A DNA stretch of 64,000 nt, taken from contig JANOSH010000048.1 of assembly GCA_031415695.1 (NCBI GenBank), positions 15,120-79,119 of the forward strand, read 5' to 3'. Of the stretch, positions 1-8,528 are shown one piece after another. Every line of letters starts with the position of its first letter. Positions within the stretch are counted from its first letter, which is position 1. Made by a program: the position numbers and the translations under genes. Origin of the DNA: JANOSH01 sp031415695. Its GTDB lineage: Bacteria > Actinomycetota > Acidimicrobiia > Acidimicrobiales > Ilumatobacteraceae. The notes beneath the pieces are model-generated. The model searched no databases and was not told the DNA's origin. It saw nothing but the letters and a program-made list of their open reading frames with translations.

Positions 1-2
1 AT

Positions 3-1058
3 GCCACGCTCAAATATGTCGATGCTGCCATCGCTGCCGAAGCACTAGGCTACGACAGTTTCTGGACCACCGAACACCACTTTCAATACGAGGGCTACGA
101 GGTCGTTCCCAACGGCCTGTTGCTGGCAACGTGGATTGCGGCCAAGACCAGCCGACTGCGTTTCGGGTCACTGTTCAACGTCGTGCCGCAGTGGAACCCC
201 ATCCGTCTCGCCGAAGACTTCGCCACACTGCACAACCTGTCGGGCGGGCGAGCCATTCTGGGTGTTGGCCGCGGCACCGTTCCTCGCGAGATTGCCCACC
301 TGAACCCCGACAAGGTGTCGATTGGGTCATTCGACAATCCCGACATGGCTGACGCCGACGCCCATAATCGCGAATGGTTTGAGGAAGCTATGGAGATAGT
401 GCGTCAAGCGCTCGACAACGAAACGTTCTCGTTTTCAGGCAAACACTTCCAGATTCCTGTGCCTGGTATTCCCGATCGCGGCGAGACGGTGCAGAACCTC
501 ACGCTTATCCCCCGACCCCTGTACCCGTACGAGATCTGGCAGGCCGTCACTAGTCCGCCCACCATCGAGTACGTGCCCATCGTCGCGCACGGCGCTGTGT
601 TCTGGAACCAAAACCCTGTATTCATCAAGCGGTTGTGGGACCGATACGAGACGCTGTACAACACCCATCACGACAACGAGTTGGCAATGGGTGCCAAACG
701 CATGCTCGTGGTCAGTATTCGTATCGAGGACACCCACGAGGAGGCAATGCGAACTGCCCGCAACGGCCACGATGAGTTCTGGAAATTCCTCGGCCCATAC
801 GGGTGGAGCAAGGGGTACATGGGCACCGATGGTCGCCCTGCGGCCGCCGGGCTCATCCCAACGCTGGAAGAATCAATGAAGCAGCGCACCATTCTGGTGG
901 GCTCGCCCGATGGCGTTGCCGAGCAGCTCCAGACCTACAAAGATCTTCTTGGCATCGAACATCTCACGGTGTTCCCCCACCTGCTTGGAGATTCGTACGC
1001 GAAAGCGACCGAACAGATGGACCGATTCATGAACGACGTTCTTCCACTCGTCAACTGA
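3..1058 (+). CDS. LLM-class flavin-dependent oxidoreductase (5' end outside window)
   Basis: The frame is open from the left edge, so the N-terminus lies outside the window; about 351 residues are visible. This is the bacterial luciferase-like monooxygenase fold, a TIM barrel binding FMN or F420. Near the edge one reads FWTTEHHF, the conserved strand with Glu-His-His, followed by a 'GRAILGVGRG' loop that typifies the family. The C-terminus has VGSPDGVAEQLQTY, the usual late motif before the last helix. The substrate cannot be deduced. The next gene starts 2 bases after this stop (TGA 1056-1058, ATG 1061) and encodes a second, smaller member of the same superfamily, so the two are probably co-transcribed. 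Confidence 0.88.
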   Translation, partial: ATLKYVDAAIAAEALGYDSFWTTEHHFQYEGYEVVPNGLLLATWIAAKTSRLRFGSLFNVVPQWNPIRLAEDFATLHNLSGGRAILGVGRGTVPREIAHLNPDKVSIGSFDNPDMADADAHNREWFEEAMEIVRQALDNETFSFSGKHFQIPVPGIPDRGETVQNLTLIPRPLYPYEIWQAVTSPPTIEYVPIVAHGAVFWNQNPVFIKRLWDRYETLYNTHHDNELAMGAKRMLVVSIRIEDTHEEAMRTARNGHDEFWKFLGPYGWSKGYMGTDGRPAAAGLIPTLEESMKQRTILVGSPDGVAEQLQTYKDLLGIEHLTVFPHLLGDSYAKATEQMDRFMNDVLPLVN

Positions 1059-1060
1059 CA

Positions 1061-1858
1061 ATGAGCCTTCCCCCGGTCGGCATCTGGCTGTACCCAGATG
1101 CGCCCGTACTCGACCTCGTGGAAGCAGTAATCCTCGCCGACGCGGCTGGTATCGACGAGGTCTGGATTGCCGACGAGGGGGTTGCCCGCGAGCCGTTCAT
1201 CGTCTTTGCGGCTGCCGCGACACGAACTAGCCAGATCCGAATGGGCGTCGGCATTACGTCACCAGCGCTGCGACATGCCGGCGCCATCGCGGCATCGGCT
1301 GCCACGCTCGACGAACTCACCAACGGTCGGGCAAGTATCGGGTTTGGGGTAGGCGGCCACGAATCACTTCAACCGTTCAACATCACCGTCGATAGACCCG
1401 TAGCGCTAGTGCGCGACGCAATACGAACTGCACGAGCGGTCCTCACCCGACAGCCATCGGCACTCTACGACCCGCCACAACATGCCGCACCTGCCCGCTC
1501 GGTACCAATCTTCGTCGGCGCTCGCGGCGAGCAACTCAACCGGTTGGCATCACGCGAGGCCGACGGTGTGTTCCTGTCGGGCTTCACAACTGACGGCCTT
1601 GCCGACCCGGTCGATTGGGCCCGGTCTGTGAACCCGATAACCGTGTCGCTCTATGCGTCGGTTCGTTTTCGGCACCACGAACTGCGCGACCCGACCGCAC
1701 TCGTTGGCTCACCGGAGCGACTGGCCGAACAACTCCGAGCTCTGGTGGATCGATATCGGCCCGACACCATCGGCCTAGCGCTAGTCGATGGCGACAACGT
1801 TGTCGCCATGACGCGCCAGGCCATTGCCGCTCTCACCTGCCTGCGTCAGTTGAGTTAG
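1061..1858 (+). CDS. Small LLM-class flavin-dependent oxidoreductase
   Basis: About 265 residues, shorter than the usual 300-350 for luciferase-like enzymes. It begins MSLPPVGIWLYPDAP, with the ATG two bases after the upstream stop; the frame is open further upstream but that overlaps the previous gene. Recognisable features are the early strand 'GIDEVWIADEG', a central 'GRASIGFGVGG' loop and the late 'VGSPERLAEQLRALVD' motif. Pairing with the preceding oxidoreductase suggests a short operon, with both using FMN or F420. Substrate is unknown. The gene ends in TAG, and its last 4 bases overlap the 3' end of the convergent TIGR03792-like gene. Confidence 0.82.
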   Translation: MSLPPVGIWLYPDAPVLDLVEAVILADAAGIDEVWIADEGVAREPFIVFAAAATRTSQIRMGVGITSPALRHAGAIAASAATLDELTNGRASIGFGVGGHESLQPFNITVDRPVALVRDAIRTARAVLTRQPSALYDPPQHAAPARSVPIFVGARGEQLNRLASREADGVFLSGFTTDGLADPVDWARSVNPITVSLYASVRFRHHELRDPTALVGSPERLAEQLRALVDRYRPDTIGLALVDGDNVVAMTRQAIAALTCLRQLS

Positions 1859-2145
1859 CTGTCACGCAAAATGTCGTAGGTACGCAGAACGCATGGCCGA
1901 AACCACGGACCCATCGTCGCGTCTACTTCTGCCTGCTCGTCAACGGGCACTGCCGCCCAACTCGCATCGTCGGCCCAAATGATCATGGCATGAACCTCAT
2001 TGGGTTTGCCCCGCTCATGCCACATCTGTTTGCGAACAAAGCCAGGCTGGCGTTCGAGAAAGCGGCTCCACGTGAGTTCCTCAAACCGCATCCATTCGTC
2101 ACGGTCACACTCGTCGACGGCGAACGTCAGAAACTCAATGACCAT
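1855..2145 (-). CDS. TIGR03792-like / ABM-type small protein
   Basis: About 96 residues starting at ATG 2145 (MVIEFLTFAVD); a TTG start 4 codons upstream is possible but less likely. The protein resembles the TIGR03792 family, small ferredoxin-like-fold proteins related to antibiotic-biosynthesis monooxygenase domains: an N-terminal strand, a helix with Glu-Trp and Phe, 'PGFVRKQMWHERGKPNEV', then a Trp-rich strand 'IIWADDASWAAVP'. Biochemical function is not established for the family. It is divergent from the XRE-cupin regulator (ATG 2190), and the 44-base gap between them must hold both start regions. Confidence 0.7.
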   Translation of the reverse strand: MVIEFLTFAVDECDRDEWMRFEELTWSRFLERQPGFVRKQMWHERGKPNEVHAMIIWADDASWAAVPVDEQAEVDATMGPWFRPCVLRTYDILRDS

Positions 2146-2189
2146 CTGGCTCCTCAATGCGGCGGATTACATACTCTAGACTTTCATTG

Positions 2190-2801
2190 ATGACACAAAT
2201 ATTTCCGGAGGCCGAGATCGGCGCTGCGCAATGGCAGTCCCTCGGACGTTCGGTCCGCGAGCTTCGCCGCTCACACGGCCTTACGCTGGTAGACCTCGCA
2301 GCCCTCGTCGACCTGTCTCAGCCATTTCTGTCGCAGGTAGAAAATGGCCGCGCTCGTCTGTCGATGAAATCGCTCTACCGCATAGCACAGGCGCTGCACG
2401 TGACGCCCCAGTCGCTATTCGGCAACGACGAGCCGACGGCGAAGACGAGCTTTGTGCCCGCCAGCGACGAGCGATCGATTGCGTTCGACCCCCAGACATC
2501 GCAGAGTGCTTGCCGGATGCTGCTTCCCGGCGGCGCACCATTCCACGTGTTGGAGTTCCTTGGACTGCCTGCAGAGTTCCCGAACTATTACTCTCACGAC
2601 GGGTTCGAGGCGGTCTACGTTGTGGTTGGCAACGTCGATCTAGACCTTGACGGCGTCGTGACTACGATGGGTCCTGGAGACTTCATGTCGTACCCATCGA
2701 GCGTGCCGCATCGGCTGCGATCCGCGGATCCGGCTCGAGTGCTGTTGGTCGAATCGCCCCACGGAGCATCCCACGACATCGGATCGGCTGCATCGGTGTG
2801 A
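2190..2801 (+). CDS. XRE-family regulator with C-terminal cupin domain
   Basis: About 203 residues. An N-terminal helix-turn-helix of the lambda-Cro/XRE type occupies roughly residues 15-75 (LGRSVRELRRSHGLTLVDLA, then LSQPFLSQVENG). A cupin_2-type small-molecule-binding domain occupies roughly 120-200 (HDGFEAVYVVVGNVDLDLDG and GPGDFMSYPSSVPHRLR). This architecture is common for regulators of substrate-inducible oxidoreductase genes. I chose ATG 2190 (MTQIFPEAE); an upstream in-frame start at 2157 lacks family support. The stop TGA overlaps the GTG of the downstream desaturase by 4 bases, so the regulator is probably translationally coupled to the enzyme it controls. Confidence 0.88.
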   Translation: MTQIFPEAEIGAAQWQSLGRSVRELRRSHGLTLVDLAALVDLSQPFLSQVENGRARLSMKSLYRIAQALHVTPQSLFGNDEPTAKTSFVPASDERSIAFDPQTSQSACRMLLPGGAPFHVLEFLGLPAEFPNYYSHDGFEAVYVVVGNVDLDLDGVVTTMGPGDFMSYPSSVPHRLRSADPARVLLVESPHGASHDIGSAASV

Positions 2802-3826
2802 CACGCCGCAATTACGATCTCATGGGGCCAGAAGCAGCGCTAGCCGCTGAGCGCGGACTGACTGGTGCCGAGTGGTACCACAGCCCAGTTCCTCGTAAGC
2901 GGATGAAAGAGCTCATGGCTCGGCGCAATGGTCCTGCCATTCGAGACACGCTGTTGTGGTTCGCGCTATTGGGAGTAACCGGCTGGACCGCACATCTCAC
3001 CTGGGGCACATGGTGGTGCGTCGCCCCCTTCGTTGCATACGGCGCGTTGTACGGTGGGGTGTCGGATTCGCGCTGGCACGAGTGCGGCCATGGCACCGCC
3101 TTTCGCAGCCAGTGGATGAACAGCGTTGTCTACTATCTGGCCTCGTTCATGGTGCTTCGCGAAGCCGTGTCGTGGAAGTGGAGCCACACGCGCCACCACA
3201 CCGATACCCTCATCGTCGGCAACGATCCCGAGATTGCCGTGCCTCGGCCGACATCAATTGCAACGCTGGTGACCGAACTCTTCGCTCTGCGCAGCGGCCC
3301 GGGCGAACTACGAAAAATTGCACTGAACTGTCTCGGCAGGCTGACCCCCGCCGAACGGTCGTACATTCCCGCCAGCGAACATCGCAGAGTCTTTTGGACC
3401 GCCCGAGCGGACGTTACGGTGTGGCTTGGGGTCATTGTCTGGTCGGTCGCCATCGGCAGTATCGAGCCGCTCATGTTTGTGGGCTTGCCCAGTTTCTATG
3501 GCCGATGGCTGGTGCTGCTGTTCGGCCTCACACAACACGCCGGGTTGGCTGAAGATGTCCTCGACCACCGGCTCAATTCCCGCACGGTCTACATGAACAG
3601 GGTGTCTCGCTATCTGTACTGGAACATGAACTACCACATTGAACATCACATGTTTCCGTCCGTGCCGTTCCACTCGCTCCCCGACTTGCACAACGAGATT
3701 CGCCACGATCTGCCCGAGGTCTACCAAGGTTTGGGCGGCGCATATCGCGAGATTCTGCCTGCGCTCGTGCGCCAGGCGAAAGATCCCGCATACTTCATCG
3801 ACCGCAACAAGATTGGCTCCACATGA
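2798..3826 (+). CDS. Membrane fatty acid desaturase family protein
   Basis: 342 residues from GTG 2798, inside a GTGA overlap with the regulator. The three histidine boxes of integral-membrane di-iron desaturases/hydroxylases are visible: HECGH (about residue 92), HTRHH (about 130) and HIEHH (about 278), interspersed with hydrophobic segments (for example TLLWFALLGVTGWTAHLTWG). Members insert double bonds or hydroxyl groups into acyl chains or other lipids at the cytoplasmic membrane. The substrate is unknown. Placement between an XRE-cupin regulator and a luciferase-like oxidoreductase suggests a small inducible lipid-modifying operon. The last codons lie in the first copy of a 17-bp tandem duplication. 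Confidence 0.88.
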   Translation: MTRRNYDLMGPEAALAAERGLTGAEWYHSPVPRKRMKELMARRNGPAIRDTLLWFALLGVTGWTAHLTWGTWWCVAPFVAYGALYGGVSDSRWHECGHGTAFRSQWMNSVVYYLASFMVLREAVSWKWSHTRHHTDTLIVGNDPEIAVPRPTSIATLVTELFALRSGPGELRKIALNCLGRLTPAERSYIPASEHRRVFWTARADVTVWLGVIVWSVAIGSIEPLMFVGLPSFYGRWLVLLFGLTQHAGLAEDVLDHRLNSRTVYMNRVSRYLYWNMNYHIEHHMFPSVPFHSLPDLHNEIRHDLPEVYQGLGGAYREILPALVRQAKDPAYFIDRNKIGST

Positions 3827-3844
3827 AAATTGGCTCCACATGAA
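3812..3844. repeat. 17-bp tandem duplication at a stop/start junction
   Basis: The 16-mer ATTGGCTCCACATGAA occurs at 3812-3827 and again at 3829-3844, a period of 17 bases. The first copy encodes the desaturase C-terminus (KIGST then TGA). The second contains the ATG (3840) of the next luciferase-like gene (MKIG). The first copy also contains an ATG (3823), which would open a six-codon peptide MKIGST ending at the TGA before the true start. The arrangement looks like slipped-strand duplication of the translation start region. Confidence 0.9.
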
Positions 3845-4697
3845 GATCGGCATCGTGTATCCGCAGACCGAATCGCACGGGTCGCCCGACGCGGTACGCC
3901 ACATCGGGTTGGCCACCGAACGGCTGGGCTTCGATCACCTCCTGGCGTACGACCATGTGGTCGGCGCGGTACACGCCGACCGAGAGCCCAAGCTCTGGGG
4001 GCCCTACACCGAGGCCGACCCGTTTCACGACCCGTTCGTGATGTTCGCGTATCTCGCCGGCATGACCGAACGCATCGAGTTTGCCACCGGCGTAATCATC
4101 CTCCCGCAACGCCAAACCGTGCTCGTCGCGAAACAAGCCGCCGACCTCGACCTGCTGTCTGGTCAACGCCTTCGCCTTGGCGTCGGAGTCGGTTGGAACT
4201 ACGTGGAGTACGACGCGCTGGGTCAGGACTTTCACACTCGCGGCGCCCGAGCAAACGAGCAGATCGAGTTACTTCGTCGGCTGTGGACCGAACCCCTCTT
4301 GAGTTACCAGGGCCGATTCGACACCATGGACCGCGGCAACATCTTGCCCCGACCACTCCGGCCGATCCCCATTTGGATTGGCGGGTTTGGAGAACCAGCG
4401 TTTCGACGTGGTGCTCGGCTCGGCGACGGGTTCATGTTCGCCGGCGAACATTCTCGATGCCTTTTTGGTTGGGAACAAGTGCAAGGAATGCTGGCCGACG
4501 AAGGTCGCGATGTCGACGGCTACGGCGCCGACCTGGTGACAACCGGGGCCAAATCGGTGGATGAAGTACTGGCAGCTATCGATAGCTGGCGGGCCGCAGG
4601 TGGCACTCACGTGTCGGTGTCATGTACCGGCATGGGCCTCGACTCCACCGACGCACACCTCGACTTCATCAACCGGGTCGCAGATCGGCTCGGCTAG
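3840..4697 (+). CDS. LLM-class (probably F420-dependent) oxidoreductase
   Basis: About 285 residues from ATG 3840 (MKIGIVYPQTES). The luciferase-like TIM-barrel pattern is clear: 'HLLAYDHVVGAVHADRE', 'FVMFAYLAGMTERIEFATGV', 'VLVAKQAADLDLLSGQRLRL' and 'GVGVGWNYVEYDALGQDF'. The 'GVGVGWNxxEYxALG' signature is typical of the F420-dependent subgroup of actinobacteria (TIGR03619-like). The reaction is a hydride transfer or oxygenation on an unknown substrate. The start codon sits in the second copy of the 17-bp repeat. The TAG stop (4695-4697) overlaps the TAG stop of proS on the other strand in the palindrome CTAG. Confidence 0.87.
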   Translation: MKIGIVYPQTESHGSPDAVRHIGLATERLGFDHLLAYDHVVGAVHADREPKLWGPYTEADPFHDPFVMFAYLAGMTERIEFATGVIILPQRQTVLVAKQAADLDLLSGQRLRLGVGVGWNYVEYDALGQDFHTRGARANEQIELLRRLWTEPLLSYQGRFDTMDRGNILPRPLRPIPIWIGGFGEPAFRRGARLGDGFMFAGEHSRCLFGWEQVQGMLADEGRDVDGYGADLVTTGAKSVDEVLAAIDSWRAAGGTHVSVSCTGMGLDSTDAHLDFINRVADRLG

Positions 4698-6439
4698 CTT
4701 GCTGCGATAGTTTGCACGAGCGTATTCACCACATCGCCGAGCGCCATGTCGGCTCGTTCGCCCGTGCGTCGGTCTTTCACCTCGACGGTGCCATTGGCGA
4801 GGCCCTTGCCGACAACAACGATGGTGGGCATGCCAAGCAACTCGGCGTCTTTGAAGCGAACGCCAGGCGAGATGCCTTCGCGGTCATCGACCAGGGTGCT
4901 GACACCGCGAGCCTCGAGCTGCGCTGCGATGTCGAGGGCGGTCGAAATCTCGACGCCCGTTCCACCCTTTGCGGCGACGGCCACAATGTGGACCAGCGCC
5001 GGCGCGACCGAACCGGGCCAGCACAGCCCAATACCATCGAGGGTCTGTTCGGCAATGACAGCCATTGCGCGTGACACCCCGATGCCATAGCTGCCCATGG
5101 TGACCCGCTTGGGTTTGCCGTCGGGGCCAAGCACGTCGAAACCAAACGCGTCGGAGTACTTGCGGCCGAGTTGGAAGATGTGACCCATCTCGATGGCGCG
5201 GTCGATCGACAGCGGCGAACCACACGTGGGGCACGGATCTCCTGCCGCAACCGTCGCCACCTCGATATAGCGATCGACGATGAAGTCACGACCGGCGACA
5301 GCATTGACGGCATGATGCTCGAACTCGTTCGCACCCGTGGCCCACGCCGTGCCGGCGGCAATGCGAGGGTCGGCATACACCGGCACGCCACGGGCCGCCA
5401 TGCCGGCCGCACCAACGTAACCCTTCACCAAGTCGGGGCGCCCAGCGAAGTCGGCCTCTTCGAAGTAACCAAGCTTGCCCGGGGCAACAGCCACTGCCAG
5501 TCGTTCCTCGTCGACTTCACGATCGCCAGGAACAAGCACCACAATCGGTGAGCCATCGACCGTGAACAAAATGTTCTTGAGTAGCTTCGATGCGTCGTAC
5601 TGGGCACCAGGGTCGAGTTCATTGAGCACGCTGACAAGCGCGCCGATACCAGGAGCGTTGGGTGTGTGGAGCTTGACCATGGCCGCGTGCGACACCGATG
5701 CGTCGACCGGTACGGGGGGCATTACCTGAACTGCTTCAACGTTAGCTGCATACCCACAGGACTCGCACAAGACAAAGGAGTCTTCGCCTATAGCCGACGG
5801 CGCCAAGAACTCCTCGCTCTTGGAACCGCCCATGGCCCCGCTCATCGCAGAAACGATATGAAAGGTAATACCGAGACGAGTGAACGTTTTCGAGTAGGCG
5901 TCACGATGCAGCTCATAACTAGCGGCCAGACCATCGTCGTCGATGTCGAACGAATAGGAATCCTTCATCGTGAACTCTCGACCGCGCAAGATTCCCGAGC
6001 GTGGACGGGCTTCGTCTCGGTACTTCGTTTGGATTTGATAGATGATGAGCGGCAAGTCCCGATAGCTGGAGTACTCACCTTTCACCATGAGCGTGAACAT
6101 CTCTTCGTGAGTAGGGGCCAACAGGTAATCGGCGTTCTTTCGATCCTTCAAGCGAAAGAGATTGTCGCCATACTCACTCCAGCGCCCGCTGATTTCGTAT
6201 GGCTCGCGAGGAAGCAGTGCCGGGAAGTGCACCTGCTGGGCCCCCATGGCATCCATCTCTTGCTTGACGACGCGGTAGATGTTGTCGTACAAGATCTGAC
6301 CGAGCGGCAAGAATGAATATCCGCCCGGCGCAACCCGGCGGATGTAGCCGGCCCGAACGAGCAGCCGGTGGCTCGGGACCTCGGCATCGGCCGGATCGTC
6401 TCGCAGGGTCCGTAAGAACAACTTCGACATCCGCAACAT
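4694..6439 (-). CDS. proS: Prolyl-tRNA synthetase, bacterial type
   Basis: About 581 residues. It charges tRNA-Pro and belongs to class II synthetases. The start at 6439 (MLRMSKLFLRTLRDDPAD) matches the usual actinobacterial N-terminus; ATG 6430 is a possible alternative. Visible are class II motif 2 (QTKYRDEARPRSGILRGREF then MKDSYSF), the inserted editing domain in the middle (about 225-400), motif 3 (GSYGIGVSRAMAVIAEQ) and the C-terminal anticodon-binding domain ending GDVVNTLVQTIAAS. The length fits the bacterial form carrying the editing insertion. It lies 25 bases downstream of the RNA ligase gene on the same strand. Confidence 0.97.
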   Translation of the reverse strand: MLRMSKLFLRTLRDDPADAEVPSHRLLVRAGYIRRVAPGGYSFLPLGQILYDNIYRVVKQEMDAMGAQQVHFPALLPREPYEISGRWSEYGDNLFRLKDRKNADYLLAPTHEEMFTLMVKGEYSSYRDLPLIIYQIQTKYRDEARPRSGILRGREFTMKDSYSFDIDDDGLAASYELHRDAYSKTFTRLGITFHIVSAMSGAMGGSKSEEFLAPSAIGEDSFVLCESCGYAANVEAVQVMPPVPVDASVSHAAMVKLHTPNAPGIGALVSVLNELDPGAQYDASKLLKNILFTVDGSPIVVLVPGDREVDEERLAVAVAPGKLGYFEEADFAGRPDLVKGYVGAAGMAARGVPVYADPRIAAGTAWATGANEFEHHAVNAVAGRDFIVDRYIEVATVAAGDPCPTCGSPLSIDRAIEMGHIFQLGRKYSDAFGFDVLGPDGKPKRVTMGSYGIGVSRAMAVIAEQTLDGIGLCWPGSVAPALVHIVAVAAKGGTGVEISTALDIAAQLEARGVSTLVDDREGISPGVRFKDAELLGMPTIVVVGKGLANGTVEVKDRRTGERADMALGDVVNTLVQTIAAS

Positions 6440-6464
6440 AGGACACGAAGGGTACTTGGTTACC

Positions 6465-7490
6465 TCAACCTTCGTGCTTGATAAGCCACGCGTTCGAGAT
6501 GACCTTGAAGCACGTGCGGCCATCAAGTTCGTCGAAGGTCTGGCCGCTCGCGGTATGCCACACAATGCCTTCGGCCAACAGATTCGGCGAGATAAGGCTC
6601 TTGATGCCATTTGCCTGGGCAATGGCAGCATCGACCGAAGCTGGTAGCTCGATCCCCTCGTAGACCGGTGCGCCGAGTGCGACAACCGCAGCAGGCCAAT
6701 CGCTACGAGGCACAACGCGGCGATTTTCGATAAACGCGAACACGGCGATAGACCGCGCCGCTACCTTGAGCGGGTTGGCCTGCACCTTGGGGCCAAACAC
6801 CTCGGCTTGGATGGCCTGACCAGGTTGCACCATTGCATCGAGGCCGAGCTCTCGCACTGCTTGCCAGTGAACACCGTTGCCTTCGCGCAACGCGTTGTTT
6901 CGCGAACAGACGAACAACACTCCGTCAGGGTCACGGGCAACGGTTATCGACGTGCCGTCGATCTTCTCGGTAGCGAACCACTGAGCCCCGGTGCGCAACA
7001 ACTCGTATTCGAACGTGAGGTTCTGCACCCGTTCGGCATCGCTTTTGGGGGCGAGGTAGGTGGGGAAAGGGCCGGCAAGGTCGTCAGAACCGGCCTCGAC
7101 GGGCGGCTCCCACTGGATGACGCCAATGTGTTCGGCCACCTCGGTACCGCGCGTGGGTATCTCGTCGGGACCAAGGATGTCGGCGGCGCGCAGAACCAGA
7201 CCCTGCGAGACGACCCCACGCATTTTGGCGGTTTTGAGCACGTGACCTCGTACGTCTTGGCCGTTCGCCGTCATGGTCTTTTCTCCACGAGTCGCCAAGA
7301 AAGCGAAACGTGGATCGGCCGTAGGCAGGAACGTGTCGATTTCGAAAAACACAACACTGTCTCCCACCGCGAACTCGCCCTTTCGGACTACAACGCGCCA
7401 GCCGCCCACCCGCGCAACGTCGATGCGGTCGGCCCCCTCGATAGAGGAAACTTCGTCGATCTGTTCGATGCGTGCAATTTTTCGAGCCAT
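6465..7490 (-). CDS. RNA ligase, DraRnl/Rnl5-like
   Basis: 341 residues. It resembles the Deinococcus-type RNA ligase family: an N-terminal OB-like domain (about 1-110) followed by a nucleotidyltransferase domain. Motif I is EKIDGTS, with the predicted AMP-accepting lysine at about residue 176. Motif IV reads EGIV, and motif V reads CFKVIS near the end. The family seals nicks with a 3'-OH RNA end, using ATP. Linkage to proS on the same strand is seen here; a functional tie to RNA repair or tRNA is inference. The length fits the family. Confidence 0.85.
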   Translation of the reverse strand: MARKIARIEQIDEVSSIEGADRIDVARVGGWRVVVRKGEFAVGDSVVFFEIDTFLPTADPRFAFLATRGEKTMTANGQDVRGHVLKTAKMRGVVSQGLVLRAADILGPDEIPTRGTEVAEHIGVIQWEPPVEAGSDDLAGPFPTYLAPKSDAERVQNLTFEYELLRTGAQWFATEKIDGTSITVARDPDGVLFVCSRNNALREGNGVHWQAVRELGLDAMVQPGQAIQAEVFGPKVQANPLKVAARSIAVFAFIENRRVVPRSDWPAAVVALGAPVYEGIELPASVDAAIAQANGIKSLISPNLLAEGIVWHTASGQTFDELDGRTCFKVISNAWLIKHEG

Positions 7491-7514
7491 GGCCTAGAGC
7501 ATGGACGATGGGCG

Positions 7515-8525
7515 CTAGGCCGTGCCGTCGAATTCCGAAAGCGGTGAAACACGGCCGAGCCCCGCAAATGCCTGAAGAGGGGTGCGGCCCTCGTTCACGA
7601 CCGCCGAGACTTCCTCGGCGATCGGCACCTCGACCACGTTCTCTCGGGCTAACTCCACGACAACGCGACTGGTCTTCACACCCTCGGCCACCATCCGCAT
7701 GCTCTCGATGATTTCCTCGATCGTGCGGCCCTTGGCTAACTCGACACCCACCGTACGGTTACGGCTGAGCGGACTTGTACACGTGGCCATGAGGTCGCCT
7801 AAACCGGTGAGCCCTGGGAACGTGCGCGGGTCACCACCCAACGCCACACCGAGACGGGTGAGTTCGGCCAGGCCGCGCGTGAGCACCATGGCCTTCGTGT
7901 TATCGCCCACCCCGAGCCCCTCGGCCATTCCGGCCGCTATGGCAATGACGTTCTTGAGTGCGCCGCCCAACTCGCAGCCGACTACATCGGGATTCGTGTA
8001 GACACGAAATCGCCGATTGGTAAACAACCGCTGCAGCGACGTGGCGACGTGCGCATCGGCCATCGCAATGACCGCGGCTGCGGCGTAACCCTGCAGCACT
8101 TCTTTGGCCAGGTTTGGCCCGGCCAGGACGCCCGCTGGATGTCCGGGAAGTTCCTGCTCGATTACTTCGGTCATGCGCAGTCGTGTGCCCTGCTCCAGCC
8201 CCTTGGTGAGACTGACAACTGGAACCCAATGGCGCGCTAACGGGCGAAGATCAATGAGCGTCTGACGAACCGCGTGCGACGGAACGCCCATCACAATAAC
8301 GTCAGCGTCGTACACCGCTTGTTCGAGACTGGTCGTCGCCCGAAGCTCAGGATGGAGTCGGAGCGACGGTAGATACCTGGGATTTTCGTGGCGTTCGTTA
8401 ATTTCGACCGCCGTTGCCTCGTCTCGCATCCACACGGTTGTCGCGGCGTTGGCAGCGGCGAGAGATGCCACGGTGGTGCCCCACGAGCCACCCCCAAGGA
8501 CAGCAACATGTACGGGGCGTGTCAT
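7515..8525 (-). CDS. gpsA: NAD(P)-dependent glycerol-3-phosphate dehydrogenase
   Basis: 336 residues. It makes sn-glycerol 3-phosphate from dihydroxyacetone phosphate for phospholipid synthesis. The N-terminal dinucleotide fold begins VAVLGGGSWGTTVASLAA. The central 'SLTKGLEQGTRLRMTEVI' and 'GPNLAKEV' segments are typical, as is the catalytic helical region with GGALKNVIAIAAGMAEGLG and KAMVLTRGLAELTRLG. It ends with 'RTPLQAFAGLGRVSPLSEFD' and a TAG stop. It sits 3 bases downstream of malQ and 24 bases upstream of the RNA ligase, so malQ-gpsA-ligase-proS may be transcribed together. Confidence 0.97.
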   Translation of the reverse strand: MTRPVHVAVLGGGSWGTTVASLAAANAATTVWMRDEATAVEINERHENPRYLPSLRLHPELRATTSLEQAVYDADVIVMGVPSHAVRQTLIDLRPLARHWVPVVSLTKGLEQGTRLRMTEVIEQELPGHPAGVLAGPNLAKEVLQGYAAAAVIAMADAHVATSLQRLFTNRRFRVYTNPDVVGCELGGALKNVIAIAAGMAEGLGVGDNTKAMVLTRGLAELTRLGVALGGDPRTFPGLTGLGDLMATCTSPLSRNRTVGVELAKGRTIEEIIESMRMVAEGVKTSRVVVELARENVVEVPIAEEVSAVVNEGRTPLQAFAGLGRVSPLSEFDGTA

Positions 8526-8528
8526 GAG

